Assembly (NCBI GenBank): GCA_013339765.2
Contig: CM023451.1
Coordinates: 149,847,623-149,911,622, forward strand
Source of the DNA: Haemaphysalis longicornis
Taxonomy: Eukaryota; Arthropoda; Arachnida; Ixodida; Ixodidae
DNA length: 64,000 nucleotides
Reading direction: 5' to 3'
This document shows positions 24,073 to 34,084 of the stretch, piece after piece. The notes beneath the pieces were generated by a model that saw nothing but the letters and a program-made list of their open reading frames with translations, was not told where the DNA came from and did not search any database. The position numbers and the translations under genes are program-made. Each line of letters starts with the position of its first letter. Within the stretch, counting starts at the first letter, position 1.

Positions 24073-24850
24073 CCTTCTCTTACACGTGTAAGTATTGTTT
24101 GGTGCGAGGAATAATTGCACCCACCCCAGCTAATCAGTCCTATTTTGAGTGCCGCCGTGAAAACGGCAGGTGGTGCAGACTAAGGCCCTAGTGCAAACGG
24201 GTTTTTGAGAGACTATAAGTTTTGTAATAAACAAAACATTGAGTTATGTAACACTTTAATGCTATTATTCCCACTGATAATTTTTTTCTAACTGCAGTGT
24301 TAAGCCGTCCCATTTTCCTTTATAAGTTAGGTGTTTACTTTGTTTAACAGCACGGAAGAGCGCTTAGTGCGTAAGAAATATTTTCCACAGCAATCATACA
24401 CGTCAAAGCAGCCTCCCCGAATATGAGTGACGTTGGATCGCGGCTCATTGATATCTCTGAAGCTCACATTCGGTACTTCTGTGAAAAGGAACTTCGCTAC
24501 CCATAAAAATATTTAAAAGAATGTCTTTAAGTAATTGAATAATCAATGCAAATAGCATTTACGAGAAAAGCAAGCAAATGAAAGAGGATCAAGGAACTAT
24601 CCTCAACAAATATTTATAGGAGAACTCGCTTGAAAAGTATGACGATTCATAAGTAGGCGTTAAATATTCAAAGTAAGAGCACAGATGCCGTCTTTAAAAA
24701 TAGATCCTGGGGATCCTGTCCAAAAACAAATAAAAATAAAAACAAAATGAAAAAACAAATTCATATGTTCATGCACCTAAAGCTCCCTTTGGACCGAAGG
24801 GGCTGCGGAATCCCGATGGACGTTCACCGTGCGGGTCAGTCACCTGTCTT
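24073..24850. other. No recognised feature
   Basis: AT-rich sequence without a supported gene. Confidence 0.45.
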
Positions 24851-24904
24851 CTTGGAGAAAACCAGCGCGAACTCAGACGAAGACGAAGGAAGTGCAACAC
24901 AAGG
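24851..24904 (+). repeat. Penelope-associated repeat end, copy A
   Basis: CTTGGAGAAAACCAGCGCGA, then GAAGACGAAGGAAGTGCA and ACACAAGGAC, match the two inverted copies that flank the Penelope-like fragment (30,883-30,935 plus and 31,347-31,398 minus). No GIY-YIG coding remnant was seen beside this copy, so it may be a solo end. Confidence 0.55.
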
Positions 24905-25252
24905 ACCTGATTTCCCCGAATTCCTCTCGACGCACGGGAGGGGGGGAACCAGCGTGCATGGCGTTTGCTTGCGCGGGAGCTCGCCTAAAACTCTCGCCCT
25001 TGGATCGGGCCACCACTGCCATTTGCGTCGCTAATTACGCGCTGCAGCTTGGGCTAGCCAAGGAAACCCATTCTTTGTTCCAAGGCACTGTTTTGTTTTT
25101 TGCAGAACGCGCGCAAGCTAAAAAAATTACGCCATGTTCCCGTAGGGGGAATCTGAGGAGGATGCGAAGCAGCAGTGGGGGTTGGTTGGTGTGACAGCAG
25201 CGTAGCAGAACCGGCGAAGACGGGGGTTCAAAGCAGACTGAACGGCGCTCAG

Positions 25253-25475
25253 CGCGTGTGCACACCTGGCTTATACGGCTGGTAAGATGAGAATGGAGGA
25301 GAGACGCGCATGCGCAGTGGAGTAGCGCGCACCGCGTGTGCACACCAGGACAATTGAGGAGAGACGCGCATGCGCAGTGGAGTAGCGCGCAGCGCGTGTG
25401 CACACCAGAAGAATTGAGGAGAGACGCGTATGCGCAGTGGAGTAGCGCTAAGCGCGTGTGCACACCTGGTTTATA
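25253..25475 (+). repeat. Tandem array, 60-bp unit, four copies
   Basis: CGCGTGTGCACACC begins units at 25,253, 25,333, 25,393 and 25,453. The last three spacings are 60 bases; the first unit carries 20 extra bases. Each unit also holds GAGGAGAGACGCGCATGCGC and AGTGGAGTAGCGC. The repeated GTGTGCACAC and GCGCATGCGC palindromes are alternating purine-pyrimidine. Confidence 0.9.
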
Positions 25476-25715
25476 CGGCTGTGAGGAGGAGAAAGAATCG
25501 TGCTCGTCTCGTGGCAACCCAGGGAGACACCAGCAACACTCGCTCCAAGAGCCATTAAAGGGTAAGACACCACCGGGCGTTCAGCAAGCCGAGCATGCGC
25601 AGTGGGGGTGTGGACGGTGCAACAACAACAACAAGGGAGGGACATAGCCCCGACTATGAAATGCTTCGCATCTAAAAGATCACGTGGGTGATAACGGGAT
25701 GGGTAACGCGAGGGT

Positions 25716-26327
25716 GTGGATAAAAACTTGTCAAATGATCCTCAGAAATACTCAGGCGCACAGAAACCGCCACTGGAGCAACTATTGATGCGACCGCTCT
25801 CGGTCACAGCTCCGGACGAACTCGTTAAAGGATGGGCGAGCGGCCATAAGGGAAGCCGCCTCCCCGCCGCAGCGCACGTACTAATTAACGTTTTGGCCTC
25901 AGAACTCCCCCTGCCGGTCCCCGAAGGCCAGGAGGAGGACAGGTGCAAAAAGCCGCCGGCTAAGCCCATACAAACGGTTGCGACTCGCTGGCGTCGGCGG
26001 AGGCAACACCTCACTCCCGCCGACGGAGGGGGGCACAACAAAGCCACGAGAAGGGAAGAGGGTCATCTTCCCGACCGGGTTTATCGACGCTGCCATGCTT
26101 ACACCTTCCCTCTTCAGAAGGGTGAGCAACTACATCCAATGTGCCATAACATCCAACGTGCCACTACATCCAACGCGCCACCATATCCAACGAGCAACTA
26201 CATTCAACGAGCAGCTACATCCAAAAGCATGTCAACACATCCATCGTGCCAGTACATCCAACGAGACAACACATCCAACGTAGGATGTAATGGCTCGTTG
26301 GATGTACTGGCTCGTTGGATGTGTTGA
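25716..26327 (+). other. Unidentified 203-codon ORF running into a minisatellite
   Basis: The first roughly 140 codons are non-repetitive and GC-rich, with blocks such as AHVLINVLASELPLPVPEGQ and a basic run RWRRRRQH. The last roughly 60 codons are ACATCC array. I recognise no domain. The stop-free repeat makes the full length unreliable. It may be a mobile-element remnant or chance. Confidence 0.2.
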
Positions 26328-26332
26328 CTCGT
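26128..26332 (+). repeat. ACATCCAAC minisatellite, array 2, with inverted end
   Basis: About ten units of the same motif as array 1 run on the plus strand to 26,279, then the motif flips to CGTTGGATGT for the last about 50 bases. The two orientations meet around ACACATCCAACGTAGGATGT, creating a potential hairpin. Confidence 0.88.
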
Positions 26333-26744
26333 AATCGCCCTGACCCCATCTTAGTTATTTAAAAAAAATCACGCCATATCCACGGAATGAATGATGATAA
26401 GTGGGGCGAAGCTCGAGAGGGGGAGATCATCGGTAACCGTAACTCTCCCGTGAAAGTTCGCCCATTACATCATTAAGAAAGACGTAAGACTGTGTGCGTA
26501 CATTGTACAAATCAACTTTTATTTTCGGAGTCAATGCTCCCAGGCCCAGACCTGGTGAAAGACCCCGCGCCATCGAGGACTACCCCGCACCTCCACCACA
26601 ATTTGTCACGTAGGATGGGACACAACGGTAAAGAAAGAACTTTTATTTAGGGCGAACTTGTGCCCGAACAAGACGAGAGGAAACGAGCAAAGGTCCTTGC
26701 GTCTCGTTCGATCTCCGAGAACGACTGCCTGCGTTCGTGGCGTG
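26333..26744. other. Junction region upstream of the second LINE
   Basis: No gene. A hairpin-prone GGGGCGAAGCTC occurs near 26,402; its inverse occurs near 30,430 (GGAGCTTCGCCCC). Two AACTTTTATTT segments (26,514 and 26,639) hint at a further element boundary that I cannot define. Confidence 0.35.
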
Positions 26745-27120
26745 ATCTCTTGCGTGATCTCAATGTATACAGCAACCCGCAGCACGGGAGCCAGCGATTC
26801 AAGACTCTCTTCCAGAGAGTTCAGCAGCTTGTTCCGGGCGCGCCTTGTGTCGTGGGAGGTGATTTCAACTCTGCTCACAGGGAACTAGGATATCCACGCA
26901 CGACAGCGAAGGGAAGGAACCTTCTGGAAGAGGCCGAGGCAGCGGGCTTCACCCTTCATACAGATGCCAAGCAACCCTCAAGAATCGGCACGTCCACAGT
27001 GCGCGACACGACCCGGACCTCATCTTCACGAACGCGCCAAGCGAGGGTCCGTAAGCTGGAGAAACACTGGTATGAACTTAGGGAGCGATCACTACATAAT
27101 AGAAATCATGCTGGAACTCG
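26745..27120 (+). pseudogene. LINE 2 endonuclease remnant
   Basis: Starts at DLNVYSNPQHGSQRFKTLF, equivalent to the LNVYS motif. It continues CVVGGDFNSAHRELGYP, the intact GDFN motif, and then in another frame NLGSDHYIIEIMLELG, the SDH motif, near 27,085. The N-terminal WN and LQE motifs are missing, marking 5' truncation by incomplete reverse transcription or deletion. Confidence 0.8.
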
Positions 27121-27559
27121 GTATCGAGGGCGCTAACACTCCCTTGCGCGTGCACAAGCTCACGGATTGGGCAGCCTTCCGCAGGCAAAGCACCTGCACC
27201 GCCATTGAAGATATCGAGGAATGGGCACACAACATAAATAAAGCGGTCCAGGACGCGTGCACGGAAATCAGAACTGAGGACACCGTTTCTGCAATGGACC
27301 CTCATTTGTCCCACATGATCGAAGCGCGAAGGTCCCTTCAGCGTCGATGGAGGAGGAATAGAACAAGTAGGAACTTACGAAAACGTGTGCGCAACTCGGT
27401 CGGGATATAGAGGCGTACAGCCAACAGCTAGCCAGACAGCAATGGCATGCAGTCTGCAAGGAAGCGGATGGGCAGCTTCATGCTAGCCGTACCTGGAAGC
27501 TGCTACGGTCTCTCCTAGACGAAACACAAAACAAGTCCTTCCAGAGACACCGGCTCGAG

Positions 27560-28560
27560 CAGATATTGCACACAGCGATTAAACAGCACGGGGAGGACGG
27601 AGTACGGGACTATCTCAATAACAAGTACCTACCTTCCACGCCTAGCGTCGCCCATCCGGAATATGCAGGGAAGGCAAACCCCAAATTGGACGCCGATATC
27701 AGCGAAGGCGAGGTTAGGAGAGCCGTTAGTGAACTCAACTGCAAATCTGCCGCAGGCCCGGATCGAGTACACAACAAGGCGCTTCGCAATCTGGGCGACG
27801 GAGACATTACGGCACTCACGTACTTCTTCAACAAATGTTGGAGCACTGGTCACGTACCGAAGCAGTGGAAGACGGCCCGTACGGTCCTGATCCCCAAACC
27901 GGGAAAACCACCTAACATCGAAAATCTGCGACCATATCCCTTACATCGTGTGTGGGCAAGGTCATGGAGCACATCCTAAACAACAGATGGCAACGCTACA
28001 TGGAAGAGAACGGCATCTATCCTCCACCATGATCGGCTTCCGTAATAAGCTAAGCACCCAAGATGCCATGCTTCTCATACAAAGTGACCTGCTGGACCAG
28101 CCAGCGTCACTGATTGCCGAGCGATTTTAGGATTAGATGTCAAGAGCGCTTTCGATAACGTCCGGCACGCGGCCATATTGGCACAAGCTCAGCGCGTCGG
28201 CCTCGGGAAGCGCTCGTACGAATACATACGAGCCTTTCTCACGGGCAGAACGGCGCAGCTCCAAGCGGGCCAGATCCAGTTCGAGGAACGAGTGATGGGA
28301 GGCCAGGGAACACCACAGGGTGCGGTCATCTCCCCTTTCCTGTTTAACCTGGTCATGATACCGGTTGCCAACAGCCTGGCCGACCTCCCCTCCGTGCATC
28401 ATACCATCTATGCAGACGACGTGACCCTCTGGGTAAAAGGAGGAGCCACGGGGCACATACAGGAACAGCTGCAAGAAGCCATAGATCGAATAGAAACGCA
28501 ACTGCAAGGGGCAGGACTGCAATGTTCCCCGCAAAAATCCGAATTACTGGTCTTACCCCC
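27560..28560 (+). pseudogene. LINE 2 reverse transcriptase
   Basis: The first frame reads AAGPDRVHNKALRNL, WKTARTVLIPKPGK, then is broken near 27,930. Subsequent frames give MIGFRNKLSTQDAML, LGLDVKSAFDNV, GQGTPQGAVISPFLFN and the catalytic YADDVTLW at 28,409-28,432. These are canonical LINE RT motifs in the right order. A stop at about 28,128 separates the fingers from the palm frame. Confidence 0.87.
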
Positions 28561-29145
28561 GCCGGGCACTGGAGGAAGAGCGCTGAGGCAGAGGCCGCCG
28601 AAATCGTCCTGCACACCGGTGATAACGGCACCATCCCTCACGTGGCCAGCATCCGCGTTCTGGGCATGCACATCAACCGGGGCAGTGGAAACGCGACGGC
28701 AGTAGACCGACTCATCACAAAGATAGGAGTGGCCACGCGCCTAGTCAAGCAGGTGGCCACGAGGAAACAGGGAATGCGGGAGGCAAGCCTCCTGCGACTG
28801 GCGCAATCCTTTGTGGTCAGCCATGTAGCCTACATTGGAGCTTTTCACAAATGGCTCCGACATGAGAAGGACAAGATCGATGCGGCCATTCGCAAGGCCT
28901 ACAAAGCCATCCTAGGCCTCCTACCTAGCACCAGTAACGTGGCACTGGCTGGCTTGGGAATGCACAACACCCTTGAAGAAATAGGGGAGGCGCAACGCAT
29001 ATCGCAAATAGTCCGGCTTGGCACCACGCAAGCGGGCAGGGAGATACTCCACAGGGCGGGTCTGACGCCGCCGGTGGACCCCCTGCCTGAAAAGGGGACC
29101 AAAGGATACACGCGGGCAAGAAGCATCTACTTGCGCAGCAACTAG
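28522..29145 (+). pseudogene. LINE 2 RT thumb and connection
   Basis: A 207-codon uninterrupted frame continues from the RT after a frameshift near 28,540. It carries VASIRVLGMHINR, LVKQVATRKQGMREASLLRLAQ (split here for length), AYIGAFHKWLRHEKDKID and AIRKAYKAILGLLPSTS, the conserved thumb/linker region between RT and RNase H of I-group LINEs. It ends with a stop at 29,143-29,145, just before the RNase H frame. Confidence 0.78.
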
Positions 29146-29147
29146 TC

Positions 29148-30134
29148 GTGCCTCCACTTCCCCGCAACGTGCAGCCGGGGCTGGACGAGGGACGTCGTAG
29201 AGCACGAGCAAATGCGTTAGCGCACATGTATGAAAACGATGGCTCGGCATATTACGTCGACGCAGCCGAACATCAGCACAAGACCGGGGTCTTTGCACTC
29301 TCGGTAATACGAGCACGCGATGGTCAGTGTGTAACGGCCGGCAGTGTCCGGACCCGTACGGCCGTGCAAGCTGAAGAAGCTGCCATAGCGCTTGCGTTGA
29401 CCTGTCAACCCGGTCAAACCATCACGATACTGAGCGACTCCCTCTCTGCTGTCCACAGATACAGCAGAGATGCGATAAGCAGCGTCGCGTGGAAACTGGC
29501 ACCCACAAACAGAATGGCCCGAGCATACCTCAGATGGTTCCCGGCGCACATGGGAAACTTATCGAAGGGGACCCCCAACCGCAATGAGGAGGCGGACAAA
29601 GTTGCACGAGAGCTCGCACACCGTGTAGCGACTGCCGAACCTCTTACGTCGCGGGCGGAGGGAAATGAGACTGACTGCGACAGCTCCAATGAAATGCACC
29701 CAATCCTGAACTATGGAGACGTACTCGCCTGGCATCGGGAGCAACGGAGGAAGACAGTGCAGCCACACCCACTCCTCACCCGTACCGAGGGAGTGCTTTA
29801 TCGTCAACTACAGACAAACACAGTGATTACGCCGGCGTTGGCGCGTTATGTGTGTCCAGAATACTACGCAAGTGACACGTGCTGTGTGTGTGAACTGGTG
29901 CTAGCAGACTTACCACACGTAATGTGGGGATGTGTAGAACACGAAACTCAGGGGTACCCGCGGGTGCTCCCCCCGAATGTGCAGTGCGCGCTCAACTCTA
30001 CGGACCTCAGTGCGCAACGGACGGTGATCCAGCAGCTGGAGCTAGCCCTGGCTAGACAGAAACGAGGCGGATCGGGCAGTCACCAAGGTGGTGGCTGTAA
30101 TGCCCCTCACGTCCGGTCTCCCCAGGCACATTAG
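29148..30134 (+). pseudogene. LINE 2 RNase H and C-terminal domain
   Basis: This 328-codon frame is the longest intact piece of either LINE. RNase H motifs: SAYYVDAAE (29,253-29,264 for YVDA), AEEAAIALALTC, ITILSDSLSAVH and LRWFPAHMGN with NEEADKVARELAH. The C-terminal Cys/His cluster reads CPEYYASDTCCVCELVLADL with PHVMWGCVEH. All catalytic acidic positions look present. The frame is open, but the element around it is broken. Confidence 0.85.
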
Positions 30135-30240
30135 TCATCCAGCCCGGTCCTTTCGGGGACTCCACGGACGGGGCGGAGTCCTGCGTGACGCACCCCCCGG
30201 TGCCGGATTTCACCGAATAAATGTCTTTATTTCTCTCTCT

Positions 30241-30882
30241 CCCCCTCGCAGTGCACGTGCACTCGCGCCTCCGTTGGCGAACACAGACAAGCTCGCGCTC
30301 CCGGTGCCAAGTTTGCGCTGCCGGTTGCAGCCGGTTCTTGCGCGTGCAACGCGGCCCACTTTGCGACATCTCCGAAAGCATGCGGCGGTCACGTACCACG
30401 AGACACAAGGGATGGACAGACCCATGACTTAAGGAGCTTCGCCCCTAAAAGTGCGCTCAAATTGACGGGGACACGAACACATGAAGACAGCACTGCGCTT
30501 GTGTTCATGTTGCCGTTAATTTGCGCGTTGTTTGTTTTTTGAGATGCGTCCTTACCGACGTGCCCAACTTTCAACCCTTTTAAAGTGATTTCACTCAATC
30601 TGTCTAGAAAGGTGGTGCTTACCACCAGAGTAAAACATACTCGCCGTGTGGGATTGGGCAACCAAAGAATCCATTACGAGAATGCTTCGTGTTCAACCAT
30701 CGTCGTCGTTAGACGTTTTTGTAACGAAAGCTACACTACGTTACCTCGGGCGCTCTTCGCGGGGTGACAGCTTTGACCTTGAGCGTTAATGGTCAAACCA
30801 CATCTTCTTCCGCAAGCGTCCGGCACGGAGCAGCGACCCGATGGCGGGGAGAGGTAGGTGGAGGGGGACAGATGGGCTTACT
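30241..30882. other. Unassigned, hairpin-rich spacer
   Basis: No gene. TTAAGGAGCTTCGCCCC at 30,428-30,444 is hairpin-prone and recurs inverted near 26,402. GAACACATGAAGACAGCACT with CTTGTGTTCATG at 30,474-30,510 can pair. These are probably ends of short mobile elements that I cannot delimit. Confidence 0.4.
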
Positions 30883-31398
30883 CTTGGATGAAACCAGCGC
30901 GAACTTAAATAAAGACAAAGGAAGTGGAACCCAAGGACAGACGCTGGTCTAAAAACTAAAGTTTGATATCAATAAGGGTGAATATAAACACTTAGCACAA
31001 AATAATAAAAACACTGCGCATGAGCAAAACAAGTTCACAAAAGCTGCGGTGATACGGCAACTAGATAGACACCGGCTACAGTCAAGGCCCACGCAGATAT
31101 GCAATCTCACTGGCATGAAGACACGCTCGCTTGGCTGACGCACTTGTCTACTCTTTCTGCTATATGGAACGCTTCCATAATTTAGCGGGGCATTTGTTCA
31201 TGGTGCCTAAGTAAAATTTAAGTTGCAGGAAAATTTGGTTTACACCCGCGGCACTTAATACCATGTGAATAAAGATGGGATGATGGGAAGGGGGGGGGGG
31301 GGGCTTTAATGACAATTCATGCTCTCTCAAACGCACGTTGATACAACTTGTGTCCACTTCCTTTGGCTTTCTTTAAGTTCACGCTGGCGTCATCCAAA
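30883..31398 (-). mobile_element. Penelope-like element fragment with inverted flanking repeats
   Basis: A GIY-YIG-domain remnant on the minus strand (about 31,345 down to 31,085) is flanked by about 52-base inverted copies of one sequence: 30,883-30,935 on the plus strand and 31,347-31,398 on the minus strand. They share TTGGATGA, CAGCG-GAACTTAAA, AAAGGAAGTGGA and CAAG. Penelope elements are known for terminal repeats in direct or inverted arrangement and for heavy 5' truncation, which fits. The RT domain is absent. Confidence 0.6.
31085..31345 (-). pseudogene. GIY-YIG endonuclease C-terminal remnant (Penelope-type)
   Basis: Penelope retroelements carry a GIY-YIG nuclease after their RT. 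On the minus strand one frame gives CINVRLREHELSLK, the conserved RLREH helix. A poly-G tract (31,290-31,303 on plus) disrupts what follows. Beyond it another frame gives YSHGIKCRGCKPNF, ILLRHHEQ, IMEAFHIAERVDKCVSQASV, which follows the usual H-C-C, EA-I and CVS-PS pattern of this domain. Stops and frame changes are present. The GIY and YIG strands themselves are lost. Confidence 0.62.
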
Positions 31399-31426
31399 AA
31401 TATGTCTTTCCAAGTAGCCCAGCTTG

Positions 31427-31710
31427 CAACCCTTCTGGCAAGAGATAGGCGAGGAGGGAAGCGAGAGGGGCGCGGGACCAGTGTCGTCCCCTGGCGGAGA
31501 ACCGGGCATGGAGAAGCGGCCCGACGGCGGTGAGAGATTAGCGGCAGGGGAGAGACCAAGGAGGTTGTATACAACCTCCTTGGGAGAGACAGGCGAGTTG
31601 GGAAGGGAGACATGCGCGGAATCGGTGTCACCACCTGGCGTAGGAAGGCGAGGAGGCCGCCGCCGCAGCGATAATCTCGCGCCACAAATAAAAGCCAGAA
31701 GGCCATGTGC
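31427..31710. repeat. Diverged direct duplication, period about 145 bases
   Basis: Two GC-rich units share CAACC-TCTTGG-type starts, GAGA-AGGCGAG, GGGAAG-GAGA, and a GTGTC-CC-CCTGGCG block (first 31,427-31,571, second 31,572-31,710). A 183-codon minus-strand frame through both shows the same duplication at protein level (RQVVTPIPR / RQGTTLVPR), but nothing supports a real protein. Confidence 0.6.
31556..31583. repeat. 28-bp perfect palindrome
   Basis: CCAAGGAGGTTGTA is followed immediately by its reverse complement, with no spacer. It sits exactly at the junction between the two 145-bp units above and could extrude a cruciform. Confidence 0.95.
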
Positions 31711-32072
31711 GGTGCGGAGCTGTGTGCGATGGAGGAAGACGAACATCCAGCTGTGGTCGCTCGTACAGCGGCGAGGCTTAAAAAACGCCGTGAGACGAAA
31801 AAATGATGAATACGCAGTGTATTCATTGCAAACATGTCTATATCATTGCAAAACAACACTTCGACCACACCTTGATAATGGGCCTAGCTAGCCATGGGAG
31901 GGAAGCTTTGTCTATCAACTAGGGTTAACCAAAGCTAAGCCACAGCAATTTTCCGCTTACAATTTTCGGATCTGGAGGTGTGCACACAATTTTAACCTAG
32001 ATTCGACGCTTAAAACGTGAGCACGAATATCTGGCATCATCATCATCATCATCATCATCATCACCAGCCTAT

Positions 32073-32924
32073 CTACGCCCACTGCAGGGCAAAGGCCTCT
32101 CCCATTATTCTCCAATTACCTCGGTCCTGTGCCAACTGTGACCAATTTATCCCCGCAAACTTTTTGATCTCATCTGCCCATCTAACTTTCTGCCGCCCCC
32201 TGCAACGCTTGCCTTCTCTAGGGATCCACTCTGTTACCCTTAATGACCAGCGGTTATCTTGCCTTCGCATTACATGCCCTGCCCACGTCCATTTCTTCTT
32301 CTTAATTTCTACTAATATGTCTTCAACACCAGTTTGCTCTCTGACCCACTCCGCTCTCTTCTTGTCCCTTAATGTTACACCTATCATTTTCCGCTCCATT
32401 GCCCGCTGAGTCGTTCTCAATTTAAGTTGAACCCTCTTAGTAAGCCTCCAAGTTTCTGCCCCGTAGGTGAGTACCGGTAAGATGCAGCTGTCATACACTT
32501 TCTTCTTCAGCGACAATGGTAGGCTGCTATTCATTATCTGAGAATGTCTGCCATATGCACCCCACCCCATTCTGATCCTTCTAATTATCTCTGCCTCATG
32601 GTTGGGATCTGGGGTCACAACTTGGCCTAAGTAAATATATTCGCTTACCACTTACACTGCCTCGCCACCTATCTCAAACTGCTGTGCTGTCCCGAGGTTA
32701 TTGATCATTACTTTAGTTTTCTGCATATTAATTTTCAGGCCCACGGTTCTACTCTGTTCGCCCAGTGCGGAAAGCATGCTTTGTAATTCGTCCCCCGAGT
32801 TACTTAGCAAGGCAACGTCATCAGCAAATCTGAGGTTACTGAGGTATTCTCCATTAACCCTTACTCCCACCTGTTCCCAATCCAACGTTCTGAATACTCC
32901 TTGTAAGCATGCTGTAAATAACAT
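32073..32924 (-). pseudogene. RTE LINE ORF2: RT catalytic motif and C-terminal region
   Basis: Continues from the previous frame with VRQGDTISPMLFTACLQ, the catalytic LRFADDVALLS near 32,805-32,830, and GLKINMQKTKVM. A TAA at about 32,652 interrupts. The same frame then gives YIYLGQVVTPD, GAETWRLTKRVQLKLRTTQR, KKWTWAGHVMRRQDNRWS and RWADEIKKF, the conserved RTE C-terminus (AGH..R..DNRW). A final stop at 32,073 is followed by the tail. Confidence 0.88.
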
Positions 32925-33049
32925 TGGTGAGATTGTGTCTCCTTGTCTGACACCCTTCCTTATAGGTATTTTACTGCTCTCCCTATGGAGGATGATGGTA
33001 GCTGTAGACCCACTGTAGATATCCTCTAGTATTCTTACATAATGCTCAT

Positions 33050-34084
33050 CTACCCCTGGTTCCGTAATGCCTGAATGACTGCTAGGGTTTCGACCGAGTC
33101 AAATGCTTTCTCATAATCTATGAAGGCTATATATAGGGGTTCAGTATACTCAGCGCACTTCTCTATCACCTGATTGATCGTGTGAATATGGTCCATTGTT
33201 GAATAACCTTTACGGAACCCTGCTTGTTCTTTAGGTTGACTGAAATCTAAGGTTGCAGAGATTCGGTTAGCGATTACCTTGGTAAATACCTTGTAGACGA
33301 CTGACAGTAAGCTGATCGGCCTGTAATTTTTCAAGTCCTTCATGTCGCCTTTCTTGTGGATTAGGATGATGTTCGCGTTCTTCCAAGATTCCGGTACCAT
33401 TGCGGTCATTAGGCATTGCGTATACAGGTTTGCCAGTTTTTCAAGTACAATTTCTCCGCCATCCTTCAAGAGGTCTGTTGTTATCTGATCCTCACCAGGT
33501 GCTTTGCCCCCTTTCATTTCTTTCAAAGCCTTCCTTACTTCTTCGGTCGTTACTGGTGGGATGTCTATCTCCTCTGAACTACTGTCTCGTTCGGCATTAT
33601 CCTGTATGTCCCGGCTACTGTACAGATCCCTATAGAACTCCTAGGCTACTGTGACTATTTTATCCCTATTTGTGATAACATTGCCTTGCTTGTATTTAAG
33701 GGCATACATCTGATTTTTCCCCACGTCAGGACGCCTCTTCACTGCTTTCAGGCTACCTCCATTTTTTACAGCGTATTTGATCCTCTCCATATTATACTTC
33801 CGTATGTCAGCTGTCTTACGCATACTGATTAACTTTGAAAGCTCCGCTAGTTCTATTCTCTCAGCTGCGGTAGAGAGTCTCATGGTTTGCCGTTTCCTGA
33901 TTAGATCTTTCGTCTCCTGTGAAAGTTTACCAGTATCCTGTCTAGCCATAGTGCCCCCGACTTCTATTGCACACTCTGTGATGATGCGTGTAAGGTTGTC
34001 GCTGGCTTCCTGTGTCGTAAGCTCGGCTTCCTCGTTAAGGGCGGAATATCGGTTCTGCAGCGCGATCCTGGTATCTGGTATCAC
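33050..34084 (-). pseudogene. RTE LINE ORF2: linker and RT fingers/palm
   Basis: Encodes the linker (IRKYNMERIKYAVKNGGSL) and, after a single in-frame stop at about 33,638, the RT: GGKAPGEDQITTDLLKDGG, ILIHKKGDMKDLKNYRPISL, EQAGFRKGYSTMDHI and the catalytic FIDYEKAFDSV near 33,095-33,125. Ends at NQG, where one missing base shifts the frame. The KKGD-NYRPISL and DYEKAFD style is typical of RTE/BovB RTs and unlike the two I-group LINEs. Confidence 0.86.

Larger units (their letters stand above)
22834..25676. mobile_element. Possible 2.8-kb TIR element containing several satellites
   Basis: CTTTTAGATGCGACGGCATCTCA at about 22,830 faces GAAATGCTTCGCATCTAAAAG at 25,657-25,677. Their ends read TTTTAGATGCGA in opposite orientation, followed by a similar CAT-TCAT segment. 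Between them lie the GGMTT array, the 93-bp duplication, ACATCC units and the 60-bp satellite. The terminal match is about 13-20 bases and no target duplication was found, so two independent insertions of a short repeat would look the same. Confidence 0.3.
26745..30240 (+). mobile_element. I-group LINE, second family, 5'-truncated, inactive
   Basis: Truncated inside the endonuclease, then RT and a full RNase H, ending in a 3' UTR with AATAAA at 30,216-30,221 and a TTTATTTCTCTCTC tail. Both LINEs share a KLTDW...IEDIEEW linker motif after the endonuclease, so they are relatives, but RT and C-terminal sequences differ enough to be separate families. Frame changes occur near 27,035, 27,405, 27,930, 28,130 and 28,540. 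No gag is present. It has the same orientation as the first LINE, about 5.3 kb downstream. Confidence 0.85.

Noticed and set aside
25253..25475. CRISPR-like regular direct repeats
   Set aside because: Units are contiguous tandem repeats without unique spacers, in a eukaryotic context.
31317..31868. 183-codon minus-strand ORF
   Set aside because: It spans a duplicated GC-rich segment and a Penelope-associated repeat end in a frame other than the GIY-YIG frame; no domain.
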